Shown: positions 1-7,654, counted from the stretch's first letter. The stretch: 9,174 nucleotides of DNA from Allobaculum sp. (GCA_014803815.1 JAAVAY010000111.1:1-9174); one strand, 5' to 3'. The notes: generated by a model not told the origin, from the sequence alone. Made by a program: numbers and translations.

Positions 1-413
1 AAGATATTAAAGCCCAACTTAAGAAATTATATGCTCAAAGTTTGGCTAAAGATAAACAAATGCGTTTGACTACAAGTGGGGCCCATAAAGACGATCTCAT
101 TTTTTGCTTAAATGGCAAACCAGTGACTCAAACGGCAAGCCAAGGCCAAAAACGTTCTATTATGTTGGCTCTTAAAATTGGATTATGCAAAACCATTCAA
201 GAAAAAGGGGGACAAAACCCTATTTTGCTTTTGGATGATGTTTTTTCTGAACTTGATCCTCAACGACGCAAAGGGTTGATTGCAGCCTTTCCCAATGAAA
301 TTCAAATTTTTATCACGACCGCTGAAACAGTTTCACCGTCATGGTTTGAGCGGCCTGTTTGTTTTTATACAGTCGATCACGGTGTGATGAAGGAGGGAAT
401 CTATGATATCTGA
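1..413 (+). CDS. recF: RecF, DNA replication/repair ATP-binding protein (3' end only)
   Basis: The frame is open from base 3, so this is the last 136 residues or so of a protein that starts before the window. RecF is an SMC/ABC-like ATPase that binds gapped DNA and, with RecO and RecR, helps load RecA at single-strand gaps. Visible landmarks are GAHKDDL (the family's GPHRDDL motif), the ABC signature region ASQGQKRS near bases 138-161, and a Walker B plus D-loop block [13 protein letters not shown] at 219-257 with the catalytic Asp-Asp pair. The N-terminal Walker A lies outside the window. The stop TGA (411-413) overlaps the gyrB start by 11 bases, and the gyrB Shine-Dalgarno sits inside recF, which suggests translational coupling. 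The recF-gyrB order is standard in Bacillota. Identification is secure; only the truncation limits it. Confidence 0.95.
   Translation, partial: DIKAQLKKLYAQSLAKDKQMRLTTSGAHKDDLIFCLNGKPVTQTASQGQKRSIMLALKIGLCKTIQEKGGQNPILLLDDVFSELDPQRRKGLIAAFPNEIQIFITTAETVSPSWFERPVCFYTVDHGVMKEGIYDI
390..396 (+). promoter_or_regulatory. gyrB Shine-Dalgarno (decides start)
   Basis: AAGGAGG lies 6 bases before the ATG at 403, within the end of recF. The next in-frame ATG (532, residue 44) has no comparable site. The long N-terminal tail of GyrB is therefore probably translated. Confidence 0.85.
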
Positions 414-2472
414 TACGCAACAAGCGCTGGTTTCTATCGATGATGCATCTAGCGAAAATCAAAAGACACCAGAAACGCTTCCTGCTGTGGCAAGCGTCGT
501 TCCTCAAATCAGTGAAGATCTTAAAGAATCAATGCGTGAATTCAGCCGTTTAGAAGACGAAGCCCTTCACGTAACGCATTCTTATACCGCAAATGATATT
601 CAAGTTTTAGAAGGCCTAGAGGCGGTTCGCCTACGGCCTGGAATGTATATTGGGTCAACTTCAGCCCGAGGCTTACACCATTTGGTGTGGGAAATTGTCG
701 ATAACGGAATTGATGAATCGCTCGCTGGGTATGCTAATCGCATTGATGTCACCATTGAAGAAGGTGATGTGATTTGTGTTCATGACAATGGACGAGGAAT
801 GCCTGTCGATCTCCATCAAAAAACTGGAATTAGTGCAGTCGAAACCATTATGACCGTTTTACATGCTGGTGGTAAATTTGGTGGAGCCGCATACAAAATG
901 GCTGGTGGTTTACATGGGGTGGGCGCGAGTGTCGTAAATGCTTTATCCTCTTGGCTTGAAGTCATCGTCGAACAAGGTGGCAAGAAATATTACGTTCGCT
1001 TTGAAAATGGTGGTCACACTGTTGAACCGCTTAAGGAAATAGGAACCACAGACAAAACAGGAACTACTGTGCGCTTTAAACCTGATCCAGCTATTTTTAA
1101 AGAAAGTACTGAATTTAGTTTTGATGTTCTTAATACCCGTATTCGTCAGTTGGCTTTTTTAAACAAGGATTTGACGATGACCTTAACGGATTTGCGTCAT
1201 GGACAAGATCTTCATAAAGAGTATCGCTATGAAGGGGGAATTGTGCAATACGTACAATTCTTGAATAGAGGAAAAGAAGTTTTATCTCCGAAAATCATTT
1301 ATGCAGAAGGAGAACAAGATAACATCCTAGTGGAAGTTGCAGTTCAATACAACAAAGATTATCAACAACAAATTTATTCCTTTGTAAATAACATCAATAC
1401 TCATGAAGGTGGGTTTCACGAAGAAGGGTTTCGGTTGGCTTTAGCGCGCGAAATGAATCGCTATGCCAAAGAAAACAATTTAATCAAAAAAGGGGAATCT
1501 CTTCAACAAAACGATGTGCTCGAAGGCATTTCGGCCATTATTTCGATTAAGCACCCTAATCCTCAATTTGAAGGCCAAACGAAAACCAAATTGGGCAATA
1601 GCGAAGTACGTAAAATTGTCTCAAGTACGTTTGGTCAACATTTACGGCGCTTTTTAGCGGAAAATCCAGTTGAAGCTCGAGCCTTGGTTGACAAGGCTCT
1701 TCTTGCCGGACGAGCCCGAACTGCAGCGGCTAAAGCGCGGGAAGCCGTTCAACGCAAATCGGCTTTGGATGGAATTACTTCTTTGCCTGGTAAGTTGATG
1801 GATTGCTCTAGTCGAGATGCGAGCGAATGCGAAATTTATATCGTGGAGGGAAATTCGGCTGGTGGCTCGGCCAAAATGGGTCGCGATGCGCGAACTCAAG
1901 CTATTTTGCCCTTGCGAGGAAAAGTTCTCAACGTTGAAAAAGCGCGTGATAGCCGCATTTTCAAAAATGCTGAGATCAATTCTATGATTACAGCCTTTGG
2001 ATGTGGATTTAAGGATGACACCGATTTATCCAAACTTCGATATCATAAAATCATTATCATGACCGATGCTGATGTTGATGGTAGCCATATTGCGACTTTG
2101 ATGTTGACGTTCTTATACCGCTTTATGAAACCAGTCATTGAGGGTGGATATGTCTACTTGGCCCAACCGCCTCTCTACAAGATTCAAAAGGGAAAACGCG
2201 TGGCCTATGCCTACAAAGAACAAGAAATGGATAAACTACGTGCGGAATTTAAAGATGGGTATCGTGTGCAACGGTACAAAGGACTTGGGGAAATGGATGC
2301 TGAGCAGCTGTGGGAAACCACCATGGATCCTAAGCGCCGTATTTTAAAACGAGTTACTATCGACGATGCGATGGAAGCAGATTCGGTCTTTTCTATGTTG
2401 ATGGGCGAAGATGTAAAACCCCGTAAAGAATTCATTCAACAAAACGCCGAGTATGCCACACTTGACTACTAG
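403..2472 (+). CDS. gyrB: DNA gyrase subunit B
   Basis: ATPase subunit of DNA gyrase (A2B2), which uses ATP to introduce negative supercoils. The protein has 689 residues; B. subtilis GyrB has about 638. The difference is mostly an N-terminal Ser/acidic tail of about 55 residues before the conserved [21 protein letters not shown] ATPase: Glu97 and Asn101 in EIVDNGIDE, Asp128/Arg131 in DNGRGMP, Lys158, Lys165, GGLHGVG at 168-174. The transducer lysine is Lys394 in [14 protein letters not shown]: Glu482 in [10 protein letters not shown] and the Asp555/557/559 triad in DADVDG. C-terminal signature [21 protein letters not shown]. Unusual residues are Asn484 (usually Asp), Gln191 (E. coli Arg136 position) and Ala564 (usual Arg of HIRTL). 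The large Proteobacterial insert is absent. gyrA follows after 11 bases. ParE is the alternative, but adjacency to recF and gyrA makes GyrB clear. Confidence 0.97.
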   Translation: MISDTQQALVSIDDASSENQKTPETLPAVASVVPQISEDLKESMREFSRLEDEALHVTHSYTANDIQVLEGLEAVRLRPGMYIGSTSARGLHHLVWEIVDNGIDESLAGYANRIDVTIEEGDVICVHDNGRGMPVDLHQKTGISAVETIMTVLHAGGKFGGAAYKMAGGLHGVGASVVNALSSWLEVIVEQGGKKYYVRFENGGHTVEPLKEIGTTDKTGTTVRFKPDPAIFKESTEFSFDVLNTRIRQLAFLNKDLTMTLTDLRHGQDLHKEYRYEGGIVQYVQFLNRGKEVLSPKIIYAEGEQDNILVEVAVQYNKDYQQQIYSFVNNINTHEGGFHEEGFRLALAREMNRYAKENNLIKKGESLQQNDVLEGISAIISIKHPNPQFEGQTKTKLGNSEVRKIVSSTFGQHLRRFLAENPVEARALVDKALLAGRARTAAAKAREAVQRKSALDGITSLPGKLMDCSSRDASECEIYIVEGNSAGGSAKMGRDARTQAILPLRGKVLNVEKARDSRIFKNAEINSMITAFGCGFKDDTDLSKLRYHKIIIMTDADVDGSHIATLMLTFLYRFMKPVIEGGYVYLAQPPLYKIQKGKRVAYAYKEQEMDKLRAEFKDGYRVQRYKGLGEMDAEQLWETTMDPKRRILKRVTIDDAMEADSVFSMLMGEDVKPRKEFIQQNAEYATLDY

Positions 2473-2479
2473 AAAGGAG
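2473..2479 (+). promoter_or_regulatory. gyrA Shine-Dalgarno (decides start)
   Basis: AAAGGAG occupies most of the 11-base gap after gyrB, with 4 bases to the ATG at 2484. The later in-frame ATG at residue 61, just before the conserved domain, has no such site. This favours the long N-terminal form of GyrA. Confidence 0.75.
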
Positions 2480-2483
2480 CATT

Positions 2484-5216
2484 ATGTCTGAAGAAAATAA
2501 AAAATCAGATGCTCTCCAAGATCAAAACTTGGACAAATCCATCTCGCTGAGTGCTCCCCAATCTCCGGCAGTGCTTTCTCTTGAGGATGAGGAAGATGAT
2601 TTGGATCTTGAAAACGAGAATAATAACTACGATAAAATCGAAGAAGTTGAAATCTCTAAAGAAATGCGCGAATCGTTCTTGGATTATTCCATGTCCGTTA
2701 TTGTCCAGCGCGCTCTACCCGATGTTCGAGATGGGATGAAGCCAGTTCATCGTCGTATTTTGTATTCTATGGCGGCTTTAAATATTACCCCTGGCTCAGC
2801 TCATAAAAAATCGGCACGTATCGTCGGGGACGTTATTGGTAAATACCATCCTCATGGGGATACAGCCGTATATGAAGCGATGGTTCGTATGGCTCAAGAC
2901 TTTTCCTATCGCTATCCTCTCGTAGATGGGCATGGAAACTTTGGTTCTCTTGATGGGGATGGAGCCGCTGCGATGCGTTATACTGAAGCGCGGATGTCTA
3001 AGATTTCTACCGAAATGGTTGCGGACTTAAACAAAGATACCGTAGATTTTGTGGAATCCTACGATGGAGATGGTCGTGAACCCACCGTTTTGCCTTCTCG
3101 CATTCCGAACTTGTTGCTCAATGGAGCGGTAGGAATTGCTGTGGGTATGGCTACAAACATTCCTCCTCATAACTTAACGGAAACAGTAAATGCTATTAAA
3201 GCCTTGATGGACGATCCAGATTTAACCATTCCTGAACTCATGAATTACTTGCCAGGACCTGATTTTCCTACTGGCGGGATCATTTTAGGACGTAAAGGAA
3301 TTCGAGAAGCGTATGAAACAGGTCGTGGTTCCATTACGATTCGGGCTAAATATCGCGTAGAATCCTTACCGAATGGGAAAAAGCGTATCATTTACTATGA
3401 AATTCCCTATAGCGTCAATAAAGTGGCCATGTATGAAAAAATGGCCGATGTGATTCGTCAAAAGAAAGTCCAAGGTGTGACATACCTCAACGATGAATCC
3501 AATCGTGAAGGTGTACGCATTGTCATGGAACTTAAAAAAGATGTCCAAGAAGAAGTGGTCATCAACCAGATGTTTCGAGAAACCCAATTGCAATCTTCCT
3601 TTGGAATTAACATGTTGGCTCTTGAAAAAGGACAACCCAAGCAGTTAAACATCAAAGAGATGATTCAGGACTATATCGATCATCAATGCCAAGTCGTGGA
3701 GCGAAAAACGCGCTTTGATTTAAAAAAGGCCCAAGAGCGTTTGCACATTGTGGAAGGATTTCGCATTGTACTCGATCATTTAGACGATGTCATTCATATG
3801 ATTCGCTCTTCTAAAAAAGAAGAGTCAGCATTGATTGCCGATATGAATGCAGCCTTTGGCTTGGATGATCCTCAAACCAAAGCCACCTTAGCCATGCAAG
3901 TGCGTCGTTTATCCGGCTTAGAGCGAGACAAGATCGAAAAAGAATACCTACAACTTTTAGAAGATATCGCAGACTATAAAGATATTTTGGCTAAGCGAGA
4001 ACGAGTTTTAAACATCATTCGTGCTAATTTAGATGATATTCAAGCCCGATATGGTGACGATCGTCGGACAGATATTTTAGAAGGAAACTTTGATGTCATT
4101 GATGAAGATCTCATTCCACAAGAAGATATCATGATGACTTTGACGCATTCTGGATATATTAAAGTAACACCAACGAGTGCTTATCATACTCAAAATCGTG
4201 GAGGCAAAGGAATTCGCTCAATTTCTCTCAATGATGAAGATTCCATTGACTTTATGGTGAGTCTTTCCAATCACGATCATGTTTTATTCTTTACCAACAC
4301 GGGACGTGTCTATCGCATGAAGGGATTCCAATTCCCTATGTCATCTCGTACTGCGAAGGGAACACCTATTGTTAATTTCTTATCTTTGCAAGAGGGGGAG
4401 AAAGTTCAAGCTATCTTGCCTTATTCCCCTAATGAACAAGTGAAAAACTTGTTGTTCGTAACACGGAATGGTTTGGTGAAACGTACTCCCATTCCACAAT
4501 TCAAAAACATCAATCGCACTGGAAAAATTGCGATTACCCTTAATGAAGGCGATTCCTTAGCTTTCGTTCAAGGAACAAGTGGTCAGGATGAAGTACTCAT
4601 TGCTAGTGATCAGGGCTATGCCGTTCGTTTTGCCGAAACAAGTGTTCGTCTAATGGGACGTACGGCTGCTGGTGTAAAAGGAATCGATTTAAACACGGAT
4701 GAGATTCCAGCCAAAGTGGTTGGGATGGCTATTTCTTCTCAAGGGGATACTGTAATGTCGCTTTCGGAAAACGGCTATGGAAAACGATCCTACATTTCGG
4801 AATATCGCTTAACTGATCGTGGAACTAAGGGAGTAAAAACTCTTCAAATCTCCGAGGTCACAGGTCCTTTAGTTGGCTTTAAACCGGTAGAAGGCCAAGA
4901 AGATGCCATGATTGTGACTGAGGCTGGAACGATGATTCGTGTTCATATGCCAAACGTCAAAATTCAAGGACGAAATACCCGTGGGGTGCGCATCATTCGT
5001 TTAACGGAAAATGATAAAGTCAATCGCTTAACTTTTACCGAGCATGAAACCGACAATGAGAAAAAAGAAATATCTCCTTCTCAAGTAGAAGCAGAAAATG
5101 CTCTTTTAGAAGAAATTATTGAAGACGAAGAACAAATCAAAAACTTAGAACAGAATATGTTTGAAGAGGATGATTTGGAAGACGATTTCGAAGAGCAAGA
5201 GGATGACTTTTTTTAA
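2484..5216 (+). CDS. gyrA: DNA gyrase subunit A
   Basis: DNA cleavage/rejoining and DNA-wrapping subunit of gyrase, partner of the GyrB encoded upstream. It has 910 residues; B. subtilis GyrA has about 821. The excess lies in a very acidic N-terminal tail (residues 1 to about 55, rich in Asp, Glu and Asn) and a longer acidic C-terminal tail ending in DDFF. Visible elements are the conserved start of the breakage-reunion domain ([20 protein letters not shown], 61-80), VHRRILY, the quinolone region [10 protein letters not shown] (122-131) and the catalytic Arg165-Tyr166 pair in [10 protein letters not shown] long helical coiled coil runs roughly 400-500. The C-terminal beta-pinwheel carries the GyrA box QNRGGKG at 570-576, the element needed for supercoiling and for telling GyrA from ParC. 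Thr127 sits at the E. coli Ser83 position and Glu131 at Asp87. Transcription probably ends at the terminator 75 bases downstream. Confidence 0.97.
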   Translation: MSEENKKSDALQDQNLDKSISLSAPQSPAVLSLEDEEDDLDLENENNNYDKIEEVEISKEMRESFLDYSMSVIVQRALPDVRDGMKPVHRRILYSMAALNITPGSAHKKSARIVGDVIGKYHPHGDTAVYEAMVRMAQDFSYRYPLVDGHGNFGSLDGDGAAAMRYTEARMSKISTEMVADLNKDTVDFVESYDGDGREPTVLPSRIPNLLLNGAVGIAVGMATNIPPHNLTETVNAIKALMDDPDLTIPELMNYLPGPDFPTGGIILGRKGIREAYETGRGSITIRAKYRVESLPNGKKRIIYYEIPYSVNKVAMYEKMADVIRQKKVQGVTYLNDESNREGVRIVMELKKDVQEEVVINQMFRETQLQSSFGINMLALEKGQPKQLNIKEMIQDYIDHQCQVVERKTRFDLKKAQERLHIVEGFRIVLDHLDDVIHMIRSSKKEESALIADMNAAFGLDDPQTKATLAMQVRRLSGLERDKIEKEYLQLLEDIADYKDILAKRERVLNIIRANLDDIQARYGDDRRTDILEGNFDVIDEDLIPQEDIMMTLTHSGYIKVTPTSAYHTQNRGGKGIRSISLNDEDSIDFMVSLSNHDHVLFFTNTGRVYRMKGFQFPMSSRTAKGTPIVNFLSLQEGEKVQAILPYSPNEQVKNLLFVTRNGLVKRTPIPQFKNINRTGKIAITLNEGDSLAFVQGTSGQDEVLIASDQGYAVRFAETSVRLMGRTAAGVKGIDLNTDEIPAKVVGMAISSQGDTVMSLSENGYGKRSYISEYRLTDRGTKGVKTLQISEVTGPLVGFKPVEGQEDAMIVTEAGTMIRVHMPNVKIQGRNTRGVRIIRLTENDKVNRLTFTEHETDNEKKEISPSQVEAENALLEEIIEDEEQIKNLEQNMFEEDDLEDDFEEQEDDFF

Positions 5217-5290
5217 CGACTAGGTATCTTACTTGCTTTAGACGAGGCCTAAAATAGAGGACAAATCGAAGAAATAAGTTATTAAAACCT

Positions 5291-5317
5291 AAGGTCGCTT
5301 ACGCGGCCTTTTTTTTT
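5291..5317 (+). terminator. Intrinsic terminator of the recF-gyrB-gyrA operon
   Basis: An 8-bp stem (AAGGTCGC pairing with GCGGCCTT, one G-U pair), loop TTAC, ends in a run of nine T. It lies 75 bases after the gyrA stop. The stem is G+C-rich compared with its surroundings and there is no gene between. A strong, conventional Rho-independent terminator. Confidence 0.9.
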
Positions 5318-5438
5318 CATGGCTTTGGGATATAATTGCTTTTAGAACTGATGAACCAATAAATAAGTGGAAATTAGAAAAAAATTAAGTAATTTTATCA
5401 TAAACAATAATATAGTACGTTATAATTAATCTATAATC

Positions 5439-5508
5439 AAGGCTTACCTCATCTTCGTGAAGTGACTGTTCATGGCATCTAAAATTGATAGGAGATGAGG
5501 TAGGTTTT
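5439..5508. repeat. Imperfect inverted repeat, 18-bp arms (helix C)
   Basis: The arms 5439-5456 and 5491-5508 have a perfect 10-base core (TACCTCATCT and AGATGAGGTA) and extend to 18 bp if G-U pairs are allowed. A T5 run at 5505-5509 overlaps and follows the 3' arm. Confidence 0.75.
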
Positions 5509-5716
5509 TCCAAATATGGCTTGAAGACCTCTATTCGTTCAAGAATTTCGAATTTATATAGGCTCCATGAGCAGTCACTTCATATTGAATGAGTACTCGT
5601 TTTTCAAGTCTTTAGATAATTCTCCTATCCCAAGACTTAGGATTGAACTCCTGTGTCTTCCCTAACATTATTACGATAAAATCAGAAAACTCTTGCGTTC
5701 TACCTATGGATAGGTA
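5447..5716 (-). pseudogene. Possible decayed reading frame (low confidence)
   Basis: One minus-strand frame runs about 90 codons from 5716 to 5447 with only two internal stops (TAA at 5614-5612, TAG at 5533-5531), and ends at TAA 5446-5444. The conceptual peptide has a natural-looking mixture, for example GKTQEFNPKSWDRRII and RLEKRVLIQYEVTAHGAYI. There is no clear start or ribosome binding site and I recognise no family. The low stop count is only mildly unusual. The frame overlaps the strong inverted repeats, so coding and RNA-structure explanations compete. Confidence 0.2.
5458..5582. repeat. Near-perfect 18-base inverted repeat (helix A)
   Basis: TGAAGTGACTGTTCATGG at 5458-5475 and CCATGAGCAGTCACTTCA at 5565-5582 are complementary at 17 of 18 positions. 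The one exception would be a G-U pair in RNA. The arms are separated by 89 bases. Such length is unlikely by chance in a few hundred bases. Confidence 0.8.
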
Positions 5717-5794
5717 CTAGTCATGGAAATCCTATTTTGGAGACTAGCTAAAAAAGACAGTGAGTTTTTTCTGAGCTTAACTAAAGTTACTGAA

Positions 5795-5800
5795 AAGGAG
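5795..5800 (+). promoter_or_regulatory. Shine-Dalgarno of the small HTH gene (decides start)
   Basis: AAGGAG lies 6 bases before the ATG at 5807, the same arrangement as at serS (6265-6270). This selects 5807 over the upstream in-frame ATG at 5723, which has no such site. Confidence 0.8.
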
Positions 5801-5806
5801 AATAAT

Positions 5807-6148
5807 ATGTCAAAGGCTCTAAAGATAAAGATCCTCTTAGTGGGAACTCAAATTAAAAATAAGGTAGTTCGTCAATTGCTTGGAGGAATGAGTTCACAAA
5901 GCTGGACCAATAAGCGTAAACGCGATTCTTTTACGGCGGATGATTTGATCGTTTTAAGCCAAGCCACAGGGACTACATTGGCTTTCATTCATCCTCAAAC
6001 CCATTTACCCATTGTTACTTTCGATATCGAGGATTTAACGCCTCGAGTGCGTAAGATTTTCGAAAAGAGCTGTTTAGAACGGAATAAAGAGGAAGAATCT
6101 CACCTTATAAGTCTAGAAAACCGAATCAGTTCTAATGAAAGGGATTAA
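5807..6148 (+). CDS. Small Cro/XRE-like helix-turn-helix protein, probable DNA-binding
   Basis: Encodes 113 residues. The first 75 or so resemble small Cro/XRE-type HTH proteins of Bacillota: helix 1 at about 4-13, VVRQLLGG (helix 2, 20-27), SSQSWTNKRKR (recognition helix, 29-39), SFTADDLIVLSQATG (41-55), then strands TTLAFI and LPIVTFD like the beta wing after the HTH. The motif (S)xQ..xNKxKRDxFT..DL is the main reason for the call; I cannot give a precise subfamily or target. The C-terminal 40 residues are charged and probably helical or disordered. The start follows AAGGAG. Its upstream region contains the long competing inverted repeats, so control by leader structure or autoregulation is possible. 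serS begins 128 bases downstream with its own ribosome binding site. No intrinsic terminator is obvious between them, so read-through into serS is possible. Confidence 0.65.
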   Translation: MSKALKIKILLVGTQIKNKVVRQLLGGMSSQSWTNKRKRDSFTADDLIVLSQATGTTLAFIHPQTHLPIVTFDIEDLTPRVRKIFEKSCLERNKEEESHLISLENRISSNERD

Positions 6149-6226
6149 GAGAACGTAAGAAACTTTCTTTTCTTAAAATTCCTTGCTTCTCCTTATTTTC
6201 TTCTTCTTTCAACATTTGTGTCTCTT

Positions 6227-6256
6227 TGCACAAAGTGATAAATTTAAATGAATAAT
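6227..6256 (+). promoter_or_regulatory. Possible serS promoter
   Basis: TTGCAC (6227-6232, 4 of 6 matches to the -35 consensus), 18-base spacer, AATAAT (6251-6256, 5 of 6 to the -10). Transcription would start just before the AAGGAG of serS, giving a very short leader. The pair overlaps a 6-bp hairpin (TTTGTG 6215-6220 with CACAAA 6229-6234). Weak evidence. Confidence 0.3.
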
Positions 6257-6276
6257 AGAGAAACAAGGAGATTTGT

Positions 6277-7575
6277 ATGCTTGACTTGAAATTTGTCCGC
6301 GAAAATCCGGATCTAGTTAAAGAAAATATGGTCAAGAAGTTTCAGAATCACAAACTTCATTTAGTGGATGAAGTAATCTGTGATGATGCCGCTTTACGTC
6401 GCACGCAACAACAAGCGGACGAACTTCGGGCCAAACGCAAAGCCACATCGAAGAAAATTGGAATGTTGATGGGACAAGGCAAAAAAGAGGAAGCCGAAGA
6501 AGCGAAAAAAGAAACAGCTGATCTTGGAGATCAAATTGCTGAGCTGGCTAAAAAAGAAACAGAATTGCGTGAATCTGTCCTGAATGCCATGATGCAAATT
6601 CCAAACATGATCGATCCAAGCGTTCCCATTGGAAAAGATGATAGCGAAAATGTCGAACTGGAACGCTTTGGAGAGCCAGTTGTTCCCGATTTTGAGATTC
6701 CTTATCACACCGAAATCATGGAATCTTTAAATGGAATTGATCTTGATGCCGCTCGACGGGTGGCTGGAAATGGATTTTATTATCTCGTAGGCGATGTCGC
6801 TCGCTTGCATTCGGCTGTTCTTTCTTATGCCCGTGATTTCATGATTGATCGTGGTTTTACTTACGTCATTCCACCTTATATGATTCGCTCAAATGTCGTA
6901 ACTGGTGTCATGTCTTTTGCCGAAATGGATGGCATGATGTACAAAATTGAAGGCGAAGATCTGTATTTAATTGGTACCTCTGAACATTCCATGATTGGAC
7001 GCTTTATTGATCAAATTTTGGATGAAAAAGAATTGCCTTATACTCTGACTTCCTATTCCCCCTGCTTTCGTAAGGAAAAAGGTGCCCATGGCATCGAAGA
7101 GCGAGGAGTATATCGCATTCACCAATTTGAAAAGCAAGAGATGATCGTTGTGTGCAAACCTGAGGAATCAGCTGATTGGTTCAAAAAACTGTATACCAAT
7201 ACCGTAGATTTTTTCAGAACGCTCGATATTCCTGTTCGTACTTTGGAATGCTGCTCGGGTGATTTAGCGGATTTAAAATCCAAATCCGTAGACGTGGAAG
7301 CTTGGTCTCCTCGTCAACAAAAATACTTCGAAGTGGGTTCCTGTTCGAATCTAACGGATGCCCAAGCGCGCCGTTTAAAAATTCGTGTAAAAGATGATAA
7401 AGGGCGAAAATATTTTGCACATACTCTCAATAACACCTGTGTAGCTCCTCCTCGGATGTTAATTGCCTTCTTAGAAAATAACATGCAAGAAGATGGAAGC
7501 ATCAAAATTCCAGAAGCTTTAGTCCCTTATATGGGGGGAAAAACGGTTATTGAACCAGCTAAACCAAAAGCCTAA
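6277..7575 (+). CDS. serS: Serine--tRNA ligase (SerRS), divergent subtype
   Basis: Cytoplasmic class II aminoacyl-tRNA synthetase that charges tRNA-Ser (and tRNA-Sec where present) with serine via seryl-adenylate. It has 432 residues, a normal length. The N-terminal MLDLKFVRENPDLVKENM and the Lys/Glu/Ala-rich antiparallel coiled coil (about 27-105) form the tRNA-binding arm. The catalytic domain follows: serine-binding TSE (234-236), motif 2 starting at CFRKEKG (263-269) and running through RIHQFEKQE, CSN (356-358) in GSCSNLTDAQARR, and motif 3 from HTLNNT (382-387) to ENN (400-402), then EDGSIKIPEALVPYMGG. Motif 2 reads GAHGIEERG where typical bacterial SerRS has GxxGRDTRG. Motif 3 has APPRM where GR-T is usual. 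The enzyme thus belongs to a variant branch. AAGGAG stands 6 bases before the ATG. A terminator follows the stop. No T-box leader was seen. Confidence 0.95.
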   Translation: MLDLKFVRENPDLVKENMVKKFQNHKLHLVDEVICDDAALRRTQQQADELRAKRKATSKKIGMLMGQGKKEEAEEAKKETADLGDQIAELAKKETELRESVLNAMMQIPNMIDPSVPIGKDDSENVELERFGEPVVPDFEIPYHTEIMESLNGIDLDAARRVAGNGFYYLVGDVARLHSAVLSYARDFMIDRGFTYVIPPYMIRSNVVTGVMSFAEMDGMMYKIEGEDLYLIGTSEHSMIGRFIDQILDEKELPYTLTSYSPCFRKEKGAHGIEERGVYRIHQFEKQEMIVVCKPEESADWFKKLYTNTVDFFRTLDIPVRTLECCSGDLADLKSKSVDVEAWSPRQQKYFEVGSCSNLTDAQARRLKIRVKDDKGRKYFAHTLNNTCVAPPRMLIAFLENNMQEDGSIKIPEALVPYMGGKTVIEPAKPKA

Positions 7576-7601
7576 ATTTTGGATCTTTAAAGAGCTTATT
7601 T

Positions 7602-7634
7602 GGGATTGAACGATTTTGTTCAGTCCCTTTTTTT
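7602..7634 (+). terminator. Intrinsic terminator of serS
   Basis: A 10-bp stem (GGGATTGAAC with GTTCAGTCCC, one G-U pair), 6-base loop GATTTT and seven T, starting 27 bases after the serS stop. The T-run also forms the left arm of the palindrome at 7629-7654. Confidence 0.9.
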
Positions 7635-7654
7635 AGTGGTTAACCACTAAAAAA
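7629..7654. repeat. Perfect 26-base palindrome shared by two terminators
   Basis: T6-AGTGGTT is followed by its exact complement AACCACT-A6. The T6 belongs to the serS terminator T-run and the A6 is the T-run of the opposing lipoprotein terminator. Transcribed from either side, the palindrome itself is a second hairpin, with only weak A-U base pairs at its foot. Confidence 0.85.

Larger units (their letters stand above)
5439..5716 (+). ncRNA. Candidate structured RNA / switch with competing long helices
   Basis: Seen directly: (C) 5439-5456 pairs with 5491-5508 over 18 bp with four G-U pairs, and T5 lies at 5505-5509, so it resembles a terminator with a 34-base loop. (A) 5458-5475 pairs with 5565-5582 over 18 bp with one G-U, and the A arm lies inside the C loop. 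(B) GATAGGAGA 5487-5495 pairs perfectly with 5621-5629 and overlaps the 3' arm of C. (F) CCTATCC 5624-5630 pairs with 5708-5714 and overlaps the arm of B. AAGTCTT 5606-5612 pairs with 5632-5638 around the B' site. The helices therefore compete in a chain, as in attenuators and riboswitches. Strand is uncertain: T5 after helix C argues for plus. No Rfam family is recognised. A degenerate mobile repeat or a decayed gene are alternatives. Confidence 0.4.
5318..5806. other. 489-base interval without a confident gene
   Basis: This stretch between the gyrA terminator and the small HTH gene holds no tRNA, rRNA or T-box sequence that I can recognise. Bases 5318-5438 are very AT-rich. They contain TATAAT hexamers at 5331, 5421 and 5432, each without a convincing -35 partner. 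Bases 5439-5716 contain the long inverted repeats annotated separately. Bases 5746-5777 can form an A/T hairpin (AGCT-A6 with T6-AGCT, 3-base bulge) shortly before the HTH gene's ribosome binding site. An upstream in-frame ATG at 5723 could extend the HTH gene, but it lacks a Shine-Dalgarno. Confidence 0.7.

Noticed and set aside
1..5216. Replication origin / DnaA boxes near recF-gyrB
   Set aside because: This gene order is often near oriC, but I saw no cluster of TTATCCACA-like boxes in the window.
5616..5716. tRNA-like look on the minus strand (CCTATCC/GGATAGG ends and a TTCAATC loop)
   Set aside because: The T-loop is at the wrong distance from the apparent acceptor strand. Its stem does not pair over 5 bp, and no D or anticodon arm fits the cloverleaf.
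5723..5806. Longer start for the HTH protein at ATG 5723
   Set aside because: No Shine-Dalgarno lies before 5723. AAGGAG at the right distance marks 5807, and the extra 28 residues do not look like part of the domain.
6149..6200. A/T hairpin (AAGAA/TTCTT) after the HTH gene as a terminator
   Set aside because: The stem is only about 5 A/T-rich pairs and no uninterrupted T-run follows.
5318..6276. T-box leader for serS
   Set aside because: No T-box core sequence (AGGGTGGNACCGCG-like) or specifier/antiterminator layout is present before serS, and a gene lies between.
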